A stretch of DNA of 64,000 nucleotides from Bacteroidota bacterium (GTDB lineage: Bacteria; Bacteroidota; Bacteroidia; Flavobacteriales_F; PHOS-HE28): NCBI GenBank assembly GCA_029573495.1, contig JAKQEI010000300.1, positions 1 through 64,000 of the forward strand, written 5' to 3'. The stretch's first letter is position 1. Every line of letters begins with the position of its first letter. The position numbers were made by a program, and so were the translations under genes. Shown one piece after another: positions 8,632-17,119 of this stretch. The notes below the pieces were generated by a model. The model searched no databases. It saw only the letters and a list, made by a program, of their open reading frames with translations, and was not told the DNA's origin.

Positions 8632-10157
8632 GCCGCGCAGTGGTCTAGACCAGCCCGTAGCCGTGCGATCACCTCATCCTTGCCAAGTAGGGCGCTCACA
8701 TCGAACATGCCAGGTCCTTGCATCCGACCGGCGACGAAGAGCCGGTAAATGGGCATCACCTGTCCCACCTTCATGCCCTTCTGCTGCAATACACCAGCAA
8801 AGGTGGGTTCCAGGTCGGACACCTCAAAGGAGGAAAGTCCGGCAAGTGCCTCGATATATGCTTCCAACACCGGAGCCAGCTCGGGTTTCCAGCGTTTGCG
8901 CAGCTCCTCCTCCGCGGCAGCGTTGCCCTTGAACGGCGAACCCGGCACGACGAGATACTCGCCCTCCAACATATCGTTCACGAAGGTGGCACGCTCCTTC
9001 AGCAAGGTCGCCGCGTGGGTGGCTTTGTCCGAAGTGGTCTCTATTCCACGTGCCTTTAACAGCTCCACCAACTGCGCTCCGAGCTCGGTATCGGGCCGTG
9101 CGCGCAGGTATTGCTGGTTGAACCACTTGGTCTTCTCAGGATCGAACTTCGCTCCGCCCTTGTGCACACGGCCCAGGTCGAAGAGCTCCGTCAATTCGCC
9201 CAGGCTCATGATCTCCTGGTCTGTTCCCGGGTTCCAGCCAAGCAGCGCGAGCATGTTGATGAAGGCCTCGGGGTAGTATCCCCTCTCCCGGTAGCCACTG
9301 CTTTTCTCCTTGCTCACCGGGTCGATCCAATCCAGCGCGAACACAGGGAAGCCGAGCCGGTCACCGTCGCGCTTGCTCAATTTACCGTTACCGTCAGGCT
9401 TCAGGATCAGCGGCAGGTGTGCGAAAGCGGGACGCTCCCAACCAAAGGCCTCATAGATCAGCACATGAAGGGGCGCACTGGGTAGCCACTCCTCCCCGCG
9501 GATCACATGAGTGATCCGCATCAGGTGGTCGTCGACGATGTTCGCCAGATGATACGTAGGCATGCCATCGCTTTTGAACAACACCTTGTCATCGATGTTG
9601 GCACTGTGGACTACCACCCATCCCCGAATGATGTCCTCAAAACGTACCTCGGAGTGTCGTGGCACTTTGAGTCGAACGACGAACTGATCACCCCTGTCCA
9701 AACGATCCCTGACCTCATCGGCGCTCAAGGTGAGGGAGTTCTTCATATGCTCCCGGGTCACCGCGTTGTAAGCGGGGGCCGCTACGCCGGCCGCCTGTAA
9801 TCGCGCTCGCATCGCCTCGAGCTCCTCGGGCGTATCGAAGGCATAGTAGGCCTTGTCCTTGGCGATGAGCTCCTCGGCGTAGGCCTTGTACAGGTGCTGC
9901 CGGTCGCTCTGGCGATAGGGGCCATCGCCCCCCCCCACCCACGGGCTTTCATCGGGCACCAATCCGCACCAGGCAAGGCTTTCCCGGATGTAGTCCTCCG
10001 CACCGGGCACGTAGCGTGTGCGATCGGTGTCTTCGATACGAAGCAGGAATTGCCCGCCGTGCTTGCGGGCGAAGAGGTAGTTGTACAGCGCGGTGCGCAC
10101 CCCACCCATGTGCAGAGGACCGGTGGGACTTGGCGCGAATCGGACACGAACGGACAT
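8622..10157 (-). CDS. gltX: Glutamyl-tRNA synthetase
   Basis: A 511-residue class I aminoacyl-tRNA synthetase that charges tRNA(Glu). The ATG at 10157 (MSVRVRFAPSPTGPLH) matches the normal N-terminus; an upstream in-frame start at 10196 would add a non-homologous tail. The HIGH-equivalent motif reads PLHMGG and the KMSKS-equivalent reads KLSKR, followed by DGDRLGFPVF. The C-terminal anticodon-binding helical domain is complete. It overlaps folB by 10 bases, and a GNAT-like gene lies 94 bases upstream. Confidence 0.97.
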   Translation of the reverse strand: MSVRVRFAPSPTGPLHMGGVRTALYNYLFARKHGGQFLLRIEDTDRTRYVPGAEDYIRESLAWCGLVPDESPWVGGGDGPYRQSDRQHLYKAYAEELIAKDKAYYAFDTPEELEAMRARLQAAGVAAPAYNAVTREHMKNSLTLSADEVRDRLDRGDQFVVRLKVPRHSEVRFEDIIRGWVVVHSANIDDKVLFKSDGMPTYHLANIVDDHLMRITHVIRGEEWLPSAPLHVLIYEAFGWERPAFAHLPLILKPDGNGKLSKRDGDRLGFPVFALDWIDPVSKEKSSGYRERGYYPEAFINMLALLGWNPGTDQEIMSLGELTELFDLGRVHKGGAKFDPEKTKWFNQQYLRARPDTELGAQLVELLKARGIETTSDKATHAATLLKERATFVNDMLEGEYLVVPGSPFKGNAAAEEELRKRWKPELAPVLEAYIEALAGLSSFEVSDLEPTFAGVLQQKGMKVGQVMPIYRLFVAGRMQGPGMFDVSALLGKDEVIARLRAGLDHCAAWV

Positions 10158-10251
10158 GGACAAGGGAAGCTCGCGGAACCCTATGGATACGCCCATAAGG
10201 AACGTCGGTGATCAGAAGTGCGAAGGTAACCGGGACCAAGCGTCCCCTGGA

Positions 10252-10578
10252 TCAGATCTGAACACCCTTCACCAGTAACCGCTGCCAGGAGGTGTTCTTA
10301 CGGAGATAGGTCTTCACGTAAGGACAGTACGGTACCATCCGCATGTTCTTGGATTCCACCCAGCCCAGGACCTTTTCGGTTAGCACTGCCGCCACCTCCG
10401 AACCCTCAACGGCCGGTGGTACCTGAACCTGGGTCAGGAAGATCCGGTCCGGCGTGCGGTCGTACTCCATCCGCACCCGATGGCCATCCACTACCATCAC
10501 GAATTGGCGCGACTCCTCTTCGTCGATCAGCTGGAGTTCGTTCAAGTCAGCTGTGGGGGGTGCGGTCTTTCTGGCCAT
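10252..10578 (-). CDS. Small GNAT-family N-acetyltransferase-like protein (COG2388 type)
   Basis: A 108-residue protein resembling the short GCN5-related family of E. coli YjdJ and Arabidopsis-type small acetyltransferases. The middle carries the expected pattern: FVMVVDGHRVRMEYDR, FLTQVQVPPAVEGSEVAAVL, then a C-terminal segment with MVPYCPYVKTYLRKN. The PPxxEGxGVAxxL and CPYxxxYxxxN-type signatures are those of the family. The substrate is unknown. On the minus strand CGAATTTA at 10590-10597 reads as TAAATTCG, a near match to the -7 element. Confidence 0.83.
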   Translation of the reverse strand: MARKTAPPTADLNELQLIDEEESRQFVMVVDGHRVRMEYDRTPDRIFLTQVQVPPAVEGSEVAAVLTEKVLGWVESKNMRMVPYCPYVKTYLRKNTSWQRLLVKGVQI

Positions 10579-10642
10579 GGTTCAGGCCGCGAATTTACGG
10601 CTTCTCACCGACTTCGCTGGACCTGGCCGGGCAACGTGGTCC

Positions 10643-11434
10643 TCAGAAGTTCAGGGTGGCGGCCAGGAAGGGCATGCCTACGGCCGTCACCTTCGTGCTG
10701 AACTCCTTGTCGTATGCCAGGCCCACATCAATGGCCAACGCCTCTCCCAGGATGCGCACGCCAGCCGCATGAGCGCTGAAGCCGCGGTCGGGATCACTGA
10801 ATATCCAGTGCTCCGTGACCAACATGACGTTGGCAAGGACGCGCGCCGCTCCACCGATGTTGAGAACAGGGCCGCGACCGGTCTCCTGACCATCATGCGT
10901 CAGACCGCCCGACACGGTGAGTTGGTAGTCCTTGGACCCCACCGTGAACATGGCCATGGCCGTGAAGAAGCCGCTGGATACCGGGGTACCTTCGGGTACC
11001 GGCGCGCCCACAGGAACCCGTGCGTTCAGATAAGTGAGCGAGGCGCCGAGGTGGAACAGGTCCGAGGTCGAACCGCACACCTGTATCCTTCCCGTGTAGA
11101 CCGGACCCCCTTCCCGTGCCCGGATCAGCGAGATCAGATCAAGCGAGCCGGAAGCGGAAAGGTTCTCCGTAAGCCCGTATGCGACCGTGTTCAAGGACAC
11201 CATGGTGTTCTTGTAGTACCCGGTCTGCTTGCGCAAGGGAATGGCGGAGAGCGTGACGAAGTAGTGGGAACCGTAAGTGTTGTTGGTGCGCTTCACGCGC
11301 AAGGTGGATCGCTTTCCGGCAACCCCCAGGCCGTATGGCGCCTCAACGATACCCGGCCCGTTCGCTGCGACATCCAGGACCAGGAGCGGCACGAGCACGG
11401 TCAGTTGAAGGATCCTCAGTAGCTCAATGCCCAT
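10643..11434 (-). CDS. Hypothetical outer-membrane-type beta-barrel protein
   Basis: A 263-residue protein of unknown function. The ATG at 11434 gives a signal-peptide-like start (MGIELLRILQLTVLVPLLVLDVAA); the longer open frame to 11596 is unlikely. The rest consists of alternating polar and hydrophobic stretches rich in Gly, Thr and aromatic residues, ending in Phe (AATLNF), as in outer-membrane beta barrels. Segments such as HLGASLTYLNARVPVG and TAMAMFTVGSKDYQLTVSGGL look like transmembrane strands. A -7-like TATCTTCG lies on the minus strand at 11459-11452. It is divergent from the DUF4175 gene. Confidence 0.68.
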   Translation of the reverse strand: MGIELLRILQLTVLVPLLVLDVAANGPGIVEAPYGLGVAGKRSTLRVKRTNNTYGSHYFVTLSAIPLRKQTGYYKNTMVSLNTVAYGLTENLSASGSLDLISLIRAREGGPVYTGRIQVCGSTSDLFHLGASLTYLNARVPVGAPVPEGTPVSSGFFTAMAMFTVGSKDYQLTVSGGLTHDGQETGRGPVLNIGGAARVLANVMLVTEHWIFSDPDRGFSAHAAGVRILGEALAIDVGLAYDKEFSTKVTAVGMPFLAATLNF

Positions 11435-11616
11435 GATAGCGCCGCGGTAGCCGAAGATAGACGAGTGGGACGTATGCACGGATGCCTTGACGCGCATTGA
11501 TGCCCGAACGATCGAACCACTCCACCCAAGACCGTGTACCGATACGACACCCCCCCGGGGCTTGCCGTAGATTTGTTCGAACATCCACGGCAGCAAGGCC
11601 GTTCCGGGTGTGGATC

Positions 11617-14600
11617 ATGCGGGAAAGCCAGGATCTGATCGTCAAACTGGACGCCTTCGTCCGGAAGTATTACAAGGACCGGGTGATCCGAGGTCTGCTG
11701 TTCAGCGTCGGTCTGCTGGTGGCATTCTACCTGACAGCAGCCCTGCTCGAATATGTGGGTCACTTCGGCACCACGACGCGCACATTGCTGTTCTGGGGCA
11801 CGATCCTGGCCGCCACCCTTGTCATCCTTCGCTTCATCGCGATCCCCTTGCTCAAGCTGTTCCGATTGGGCGAAGTGATCAGCCACGAGGAAGCCGCCCG
11901 CATCATCGGTACGCACTTCGCCGAGGTGAAGGACAAGTTGCTGAACACCTTGCAGCTACGGCATATGGCGGATACCACCCCGGAACAACGGGCCCTTATC
12001 ACAGCCGCCATCGATCAGCGCAGCCGGGAGCTGGGACCCGTGGCCTTCGTCAACGCCATCGACCTTCGGCGCAACACCCGTTACCTGCGCTACGCATTAC
12101 CCCCGCTAGCCGTGCTGCTGGTGTTGCTCTTCGCCGCACCAAGCCTGATCACTGGTCCCACCGAACGGCTCATCGCGCACGGCAGCGAATTCATCCCCGA
12201 CGCCCCCTTCCGATTCGTCCTGGTGAACGACAGCCTGGATGTGCCGGAGGATCAGGACTTCGAGGTGGTGGTGGCCATTGAAGGCCAGGCCATCCCCCAA
12301 CAGGCGGAGCTGGAGATTGGTGAACAACGCATACCGATGGTGAAGAAGGATGCGACACGGTTCACACACCGATTCCGGAACGTGCAAGAAGCCATCACCT
12401 TCCGGTTCTCGGCCGAGGGCTACCGCTCGGAGAGCCACACCCTGCGCACCATCCCCGACCCGCTGCTGCTCGACTTCGGCCTGCACCTGGACTTTCCGGC
12501 CTACCTGGGACGGGCCCCAGAGGACGTGAACAATACGGGAGATATCACCGTCCCCGCCGGGACCCGGATCACCTGGGAGGTGAACGCGCGAAGTGCCGAT
12601 GCCATGGACCTTGCCTTCGACGATACCACCCTCGTGCTCGCACCGACGGCCACCACAGCAAGCCACGGCCGGTTCCGCGCTTCGCGCCGGTTATTGCAGA
12701 GCCACACCTACCGGATGCGGCCGCGCCATGGCGCCAGAGCGGCCCGCGACCCCCTGCAATATCGCGTCGAGGTCATTCCCGACCTCTACCCGACGATCCA
12801 GGTCGACACACGCACCGACAGCACCGCGCTCAAGCGCCTGTTCTACCGGGGCGTCATCGCCGATGACCATGGATTCAAGCGCCTGCGATTCCACTACCGT
12901 TTCGTTACCGGCGGTGATAGCGTACCCGTCGATCTGCGCTCCGGCGTCACGGACCTCCCCTTCGATCCGAAGAACAACCGACAGGAGTTCTTCCATAGCT
13001 GGGATGTCTACGGATTCACCATCAACCCAGGCGACCGGATCGAGCACTGGTTCGAAGTATGGGATAACGATGGCGTGAGCGGCAGCAAGAGCGCGCGCTC
13101 CACGCCACAGGTCTTCGCCGCACCCACCCTGAGGGAGCTGGCCGAGAAGGAGGAACAACAGAGCGAAACGATCAAGAGCGGCCTGAAGGAACGGATCAAG
13201 GAGGCACAGGACCTTCAGAAGGAGTTGGACAAGCTCCGCCGCGATCTGCTGGAGAAGAAGGAGATGAACTGGCAGGACAAGCAGAAGCTGGAGAACGTGA
13301 TGCAGCGCCAGCAACAACTCCAAGAAGCGATCGAGAAGAGCGCCGAACAACTGCGGGAATCCCAGCAGCTGCAGCAGGAGTTCAGGCCGGAGGATCAGCG
13401 GCTCCTCGAGAAGCAACAGCAGGTGCAGGAGCTCTTCGAGAACGTACTGAGCGAGGAAATGAAGGAGCTGTACCGGCAGGTGCAGGAGCTGATGGAGAAG
13501 CTGGACAAGGACAAGTTGCAGGAACAGCTTCAGGAGATGAAGATGGACCAGGAGGACATCGAGAAGGAACTGGACCGGGCGCTCGAGACCTTCAAACGCA
13601 TGGAGGTGGAACAGAAGGCCGAGGACATCGCCAGGCAATTGGAAGAGCTGGCCGACAAGCAGGAGGAGCTGGCACAGGACACCGAGGCGGGCAAGACCGA
13701 TCAGGAGAAGTTGAAAGAGCGCCAGGAGGAATTGAACAAGGAGATGCAGGACCTCTCCCAGCAATTGGATGAGTTGGAGAAGAAGAACCAGGAACTCGAG
13801 TCCCCGATGGACATTCCGAAGACGGACGAACAGGAGCAGGGGATCAAGGAAGACCAGCAGCAGAGCAGTCAGGAACTCAACAAGAAGCAGAACCAGAAGG
13901 CCGGGAAGTCCCAGAAGAACGCCGCCGAGAAGATGGACCAGCTCGCCTTCCAGATGCGCAGCGGCATGCAGAGCGGCGCCCAGGAACAGCAGGAAGAGGA
14001 CATGGAGGCCCTTCGCCAGCTCTTGGAGAACATCGTACAGCTCAGCTTCGACGAGGAGCGCCTGATGGGGGCGGTCACCACCACCAGCACCAAGGACCCG
14101 CGCTTCATTGAGCAGGGAAGGGAACAGCGCAAACTGCGGGACGACGCCAAGGTGATCGAGGACTCGCTCTTCGCCCTGAGCAAGCGGGTGCCGCAATTAC
14201 AGAGCATCGTGAACCGGGAAATGAACGCGGTGAACGGGAACATGGACGAAGCCGTGCGCCTGCTGGGTGATGCACGTGCCAACGAGCGATCGAAACCGAT
14301 GGCCGCGGACAAGCAGCAGCACGCCATGACCAGCCTGAACAACCTCGCCCTGCTGCTCGATGAGGCCCTGCAACAGATGATGGCCCAGATGATGGCGCAA
14401 GGCAAACCAGGTAGTGGCAACTGCAACAAGCCGGGTGGTTCCGGTGCGAAACCCAGTGATAGTGGGAAGATGGCCAAGATGAAGGCCAACCAGCAGGCAC
14501 TACAGAAGCAGCTTGAGGAGATGCGCAAGGCCATGCAGGAAGGGAAGAAGCCCGGGGAGAAGCCCGGCGAGAAAAACCCGGGTAGCATGGGCATGCCGGG

Positions 14601-15030
14601 CATGAGCCAGCAGCTTGCCCAGATGGCCGCGCAACAGGCAGCCATCCGCAAGGAGATGCAACGGCTGGCGCAGGAGCTTAACAAGGATGGCAGCGGCGCT
14701 GGAAATCCACTGAACAAGCTGGCCGAGCAGATGGAGCAGAACGAAAAGGACATCGTGAACAAGAACATCACGCCCGAGACCATGCGCCGCCAGCAGGAGA
14801 TCATGACACGCCTGCTCGAGCACGAGAAGGCGGAACGGGAACGGGAGCTTGATCAGCAACGGACAAGCAACGAGGGAAAGGACCTGCCGGCAGCTGACCC
14901 CGCACGGTATTTCGACTACCAGCGTCGGAAAGCGCGGGAGGCCGAACTGTTACGAACAGTCCCACCGGGATTGAAGCCCTACTATCGCGATCGCGTCAAT
15001 GCCTATTTCGGTACTTTTGACCGACCCTGA
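11617..15030 (+). CDS. DUF4175-type membrane-anchored coiled-coil protein
   Basis: A very large (1137-residue) protein with the layout of Bacteroidota DUF4175 proteins. The ATG at 11617 (MRESQDLIVKLDAF) is chosen because earlier sequence lacks family character. Hydrophobic segments at about residues 26-50, 60-82 and 155-178 anchor it in the inner membrane. A beta-rich extracytoplasmic part follows to about residue 540 (IPDLYPTIQVDTRTDS, IEHWFEVWDNDGVSG). From there to about residue 1100 it is an almost continuous Glu/Gln/Lys coiled coil (LQKELDKLRRDLLEKKEM and similar), interrupted by a Gly/Pro/Lys-rich linker near 940-1000. The function is unknown. It is 5 bases upstream of an RsbW-like gene and heads a three-gene unit. 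TAGATTTG at 11568-11575 is a -7 candidate. Confidence 0.83.
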   Translation: MRESQDLIVKLDAFVRKYYKDRVIRGLLFSVGLLVAFYLTAALLEYVGHFGTTTRTLLFWGTILAATLVILRFIAIPLLKLFRLGEVISHEEAARIIGTHFAEVKDKLLNTLQLRHMADTTPEQRALITAAIDQRSRELGPVAFVNAIDLRRNTRYLRYALPPLAVLLVLLFAAPSLITGPTERLIAHGSEFIPDAPFRFVLVNDSLDVPEDQDFEVVVAIEGQAIPQQAELEIGEQRIPMVKKDATRFTHRFRNVQEAITFRFSAEGYRSESHTLRTIPDPLLLDFGLHLDFPAYLGRAPEDVNNTGDITVPAGTRITWEVNARSADAMDLAFDDTTLVLAPTATTASHGRFRASRRLLQSHTYRMRPRHGARAARDPLQYRVEVIPDLYPTIQVDTRTDSTALKRLFYRGVIADDHGFKRLRFHYRFVTGGDSVPVDLRSGVTDLPFDPKNNRQEFFHSWDVYGFTINPGDRIEHWFEVWDNDGVSGSKSARSTPQVFAAPTLRELAEKEEQQSETIKSGLKERIKEAQDLQKELDKLRRDLLEKKEMNWQDKQKLENVMQRQQQLQEAIEKSAEQLRESQQLQQEFRPEDQRLLEKQQQVQELFENVLSEEMKELYRQVQELMEKLDKDKLQEQLQEMKMDQEDIEKELDRALETFKRMEVEQKAEDIARQLEELADKQEELAQDTEAGKTDQEKLKERQEELNKEMQDLSQQLDELEKKNQELESPMDIPKTDEQEQGIKEDQQQSSQELNKKQNQKAGKSQKNAAEKMDQLAFQMRSGMQSGAQEQQEEDMEALRQLLENIVQLSFDEERLMGAVTTTSTKDPRFIEQGREQRKLRDDAKVIEDSLFALSKRVPQLQSIVNREMNAVNGNMDEAVRLLGDARANERSKPMAADKQQHAMTSLNNLALLLDEALQQMMAQMMAQGKPGSGNCNKPGGSGAKPSDSGKMAKMKANQQALQKQLEEMRKAMQEGKKPGEKPGEKNPGSMGMPGMSQQLAQMAAQQAAIRKEMQRLAQELNKDGSGAGNPLNKLAEQMEQNEKDIVNKNITPETMRRQQEIMTRLLEHEKAERERELDQQRTSNEGKDLPAADPARYFDYQRRKAREAELLRTVPPGLKPYYRDRVNAYFGTFDRP

Positions 15031-15035
15031 ACGCC

Positions 15036-15473
15036 ATGGCCGCTTTGATCGAAGAGCTGGAATTCACCCAACGGATCGACTTCCCGGCGAAGGCCGAGAA
15101 CATCGCCCTCGCCGAGAAGCTGATCGATGAAGCCTGCACCAAGCACAAGGTGCACGAAAGCCACTACGGCAATATCCTCATCGCCCTCACCGAGGCCGTG
15201 AACAACGCCATCCACCACGGCAACGCATTGGACCCGTCGCGATCCGTCACAGTGGGATACGAGGTCAAGGATGACCGCATCATCTTCATGGTGCAGGACC
15301 AGGGACCCGGCTTCGACTACGAGCACCTCCCCGACCCCACCGACCCGCAGAACATCGAGAAGCCCCACGGTCGTGGAGTATTCCTTATGCGGGCGCTCGC
15401 GGACAGTGTCGAGTTCAGCGACAATGGGGCCACAGTGGCGATGGCCTTCAGCCTTCAGCCCGTTTCGGAGTGA
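15036..15473 (+). CDS. RsbW/SpoIIAB-like ATP-binding regulatory protein
   Basis: A 145-residue single-domain HATPase_c_2 protein, the GHKL fold used by anti-sigma factor kinases. The N box reads LTEAVNNAIHHGN, the G1 box DQGPGFDYEHLPD and the G2-like segment GRGVFLMRALAD. Known relatives phosphorylate STAS-domain antagonists or bind sigma factors. No STAS protein or cognate sigma factor is adjacent, so its partner is unknown. It follows the DUF4175 gene by 5 bases, and its stop overlaps the ybeY start (TGATG). Confidence 0.88.
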   Translation: MAALIEELEFTQRIDFPAKAENIALAEKLIDEACTKHKVHESHYGNILIALTEAVNNAIHHGNALDPSRSVTVGYEVKDDRIIFMVQDQGPGFDYEHLPDPTDPQNIEKPHGRGVFLMRALADSVEFSDNGATVAMAFSLQPVSE

Positions 15474-15907
15474 TGGCCAGCAGCGGCACCATCGGGTTCA
15501 TCGTCCAGGAAGTGCCCGATGCGTTCCGTGACCGTGGCCTCCTGCGAAAGTGGTTGTACCGCGTAGCCCAGGACCACGGCACACGCATCGACGCAGTCAA
15601 CTTCGTCCTGATGTCCGACGAGGGTCTGCTCTATTACAATCAGACCTTTCTCGGGCACGACGACTATACCGATGTCATCACCTTTCCGGTGGATAGCAAC
15701 AACGGGGTGGCCGGGGATGTGCTCATGAGCTATGATCGGATCAAGGAGAATGCGACCTTGTTCAAAGTCGCCGCTGCTATCGAGCTTCGCCGCGTGATGG
15801 TGCATGGGTTGTTGCATCTGCTTGGCCACGCTGATAAGACCAAGGCACAGCGGGAGGCCATGCGCGGCATGGAAGAGAGGTACCTCGCCCGTTTCAAGAA
15901 GGCCTGA
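15473..15907 (+). CDS. ybeY: Endoribonuclease YbeY (rRNA maturation factor)
   Basis: A 144-residue YbeY homologue, a metalloribonuclease needed for 16S rRNA 3' maturation and ribosome quality control. The ATG at 15473 overlaps the preceding stop by one base; a GTG at 15470 is an alternative. The core motif reads HGLLHLLGHADKT. The first two metal-ligand histidines are present, but where most families have a third His (HGxLHLxGxDH) this protein has Asp. I recall this as a feature of Bacteroidota YbeY rather than damage. The upstream segment NQTFLGHDDYTDVITFP is also typical. Confidence 0.92.
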   Translation: MASSGTIGFIVQEVPDAFRDRGLLRKWLYRVAQDHGTRIDAVNFVLMSDEGLLYYNQTFLGHDDYTDVITFPVDSNNGVAGDVLMSYDRIKENATLFKVAAAIELRRVMVHGLLHLLGHADKTKAQREAMRGMEERYLARFKKA

Positions 15908-15933
15908 TCGGCCCGGGTCCTATTGAACACGGA

Positions 15934-15959
15934 CAAGGGCCACCCACAGGCGGCCCTTG
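15934..15959. terminator. Bidirectional hairpin between convergent genes
   Basis: A perfect 8-bp inverted repeat, CAAGGGCC and GGCCCTTG, with a 10-base loop lies between the end of ybeY (plus) and the end of the small periplasmic protein gene (minus). There is no strong T run on either side. The position between two convergent stops is the main support. Confidence 0.6.
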
Positions 15960-15981
15960 CACTGATCGATATCGCAGATGA

Positions 15982-16425
15982 TCACTTGGCCATCGGCACC
16001 TTCTCCGTGCCGCTCGGCGTCAGCAGGCCTTTCTGTTCGTCCAACTCCTTCCGGAAGCTGACGATCTGTTCCCGAGCCGTGCTGAATACGCTCTTGCTAT
16101 CCGCTTCCGTGGCCTTGTTCACCAGCTCCAACTGCTCGGTGATACGAGCCTGAAGGCCCTTGAGCGTTTCGCTGGCCGCGGTGTACTTGTCATGCTCGGC
16201 ACCCGAAGTGGTCGATGCAAGGTCCATAGCGCGCTTGCCAAGTTCCTGCGCTTGGCCCATCGCCCCTTTCAGTTCGCCGGAAAGCTGCCGTTTCTGATGC
16301 ATGAGCCCGTCGCTCGCCGCATGGGCCTTCGTCTCCGTGGCCATTGGTTTGGTAACGCTCTCTTGAGCGAACGCGGTCGTGCAGGTGAGCAATGTCACGG
16401 CAAGGGGAAGTAGGATCTTACGCAT
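15982..16425 (-). CDS. Hypothetical secreted helical protein (147 aa)
   Basis: The ATG at 16425 gives a clear signal peptide (MRKILLPLAVTLLTCTTAFAQ) followed by about 125 residues that are almost entirely helical and charged (LKGAMGQAQELGKRAMDLA, TAREQIVSFRKELDEQKG). It is probably a periplasmic coiled-coil protein. No family is recognised. The open frame upstream to 16920 is antisense to the PEBP gene and not credible. CCAAGATA at 16500-16507 reads TATCTTGG on the minus strand, a near -7 element. Confidence 0.68.
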   Translation of the reverse strand: MRKILLPLAVTLLTCTTAFAQESVTKPMATETKAHAASDGLMHQKRQLSGELKGAMGQAQELGKRAMDLASTTSGAEHDKYTAASETLKGLQARITEQLELVNKATEADSKSVFSTAREQIVSFRKELDEQKGLLTPSGTEKVPMAK

Positions 16426-16573
16426 GGTCGGTTCGGGTTCTGTTCGGTTGTGACGTTCGGTGGTCTCGAATGGTTGTTCGCGCATCCAATACCGTGCCGC
16501 CAAGATAGCACCATCTCCGAGGCGGCGGCCAGCCCACAGCTCATGCTTACTTTCGAGGCTCAACCCCGAGGCC

Positions 16574-17119
16574 ATGCGCACAACGCTCATTCCCTTACTT
16601 CTCTTCTTCCTGCCCCTTGGCGCCTGCAGCCAGGACACCTTCACCCTGAGCAGCAGTGATCTCGGGGGGCAGGCCACCATAGAGCAGGTGTTCAACGGCT
16701 TTGGGTGCAGCGGCGCGAACAAGAGCCCCCAACTGACCTGGAAGAACGCTCCCGAGGGCACCAAGAGCTTCGCCGTGACCATGTACGACCCGGATGCCCC
16801 TACCGGCAGCGGATGGTGGCATTGGGTGGTCTTCGACATTCCCGCATCGAGCACTGAGCTTCCCAGCGGCGCGGGAACTTCCGGAATGACCGGCCTGCCC
16901 AAGGGTGCGGTGCAGAGCATGACCGACTTCGGCTCCGTAGGCTACGGAGGCCCCTGCCCCCCGCCCGGGCACGGTCCGCATCGGTACATCATCACGGTCC
17001 ATGCCTTGAGCACGGAGAAGCTGGGGCTTGATGCAAGTGCCGGCGCTCCTATGGTGGGGTTCAACTTGAGCCAGCATACCCTGGCGAAGGCCAGCATCCT
17101 CTTCTATTACGGCCGCTAA
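16574..17119 (+). CDS. PEBP family (YbhB/YbcL-type) lipoprotein
   Basis: A 181-residue phosphatidylethanolamine-binding-protein-like protein. The ATG at 16574 yields a lipoprotein signal peptide ending LPLGAC, so the mature protein is envelope-tethered; the bacterial relatives YbhB and YbcL are cytoplasmic and periplasmic. The family motifs are intact: SPQLTWKNAPEGTKSFAV, YDPDAPTGSGWWHW, then YGGPCPPPGHGPHRYI. The ligand is unknown. The TAA stop shares four bases (CTAA, 17116-17119) with the TAG stop of the convergent nuclease gene. Confidence 0.9.
   Translation: MRTTLIPLLLFFLPLGACSQDTFTLSSSDLGGQATIEQVFNGFGCSGANKSPQLTWKNAPEGTKSFAVTMYDPDAPTGSGWWHWVVFDIPASSTELPSGAGTSGMTGLPKGAVQSMTDFGSVGYGGPCPPPGHGPHRYIITVHALSTEKLGLDASAGAPMVGFNLSQHTLAKASILFYYGR

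Noticed and set aside
12691-14196. Long minus-strand open frame (501 codons) rich in Leu
   Set aside because: It is the antisense shadow of the coiled-coil gene; the Gln/Glu/Lys codons of that gene read as Leu/Phe/Val on the other strand.
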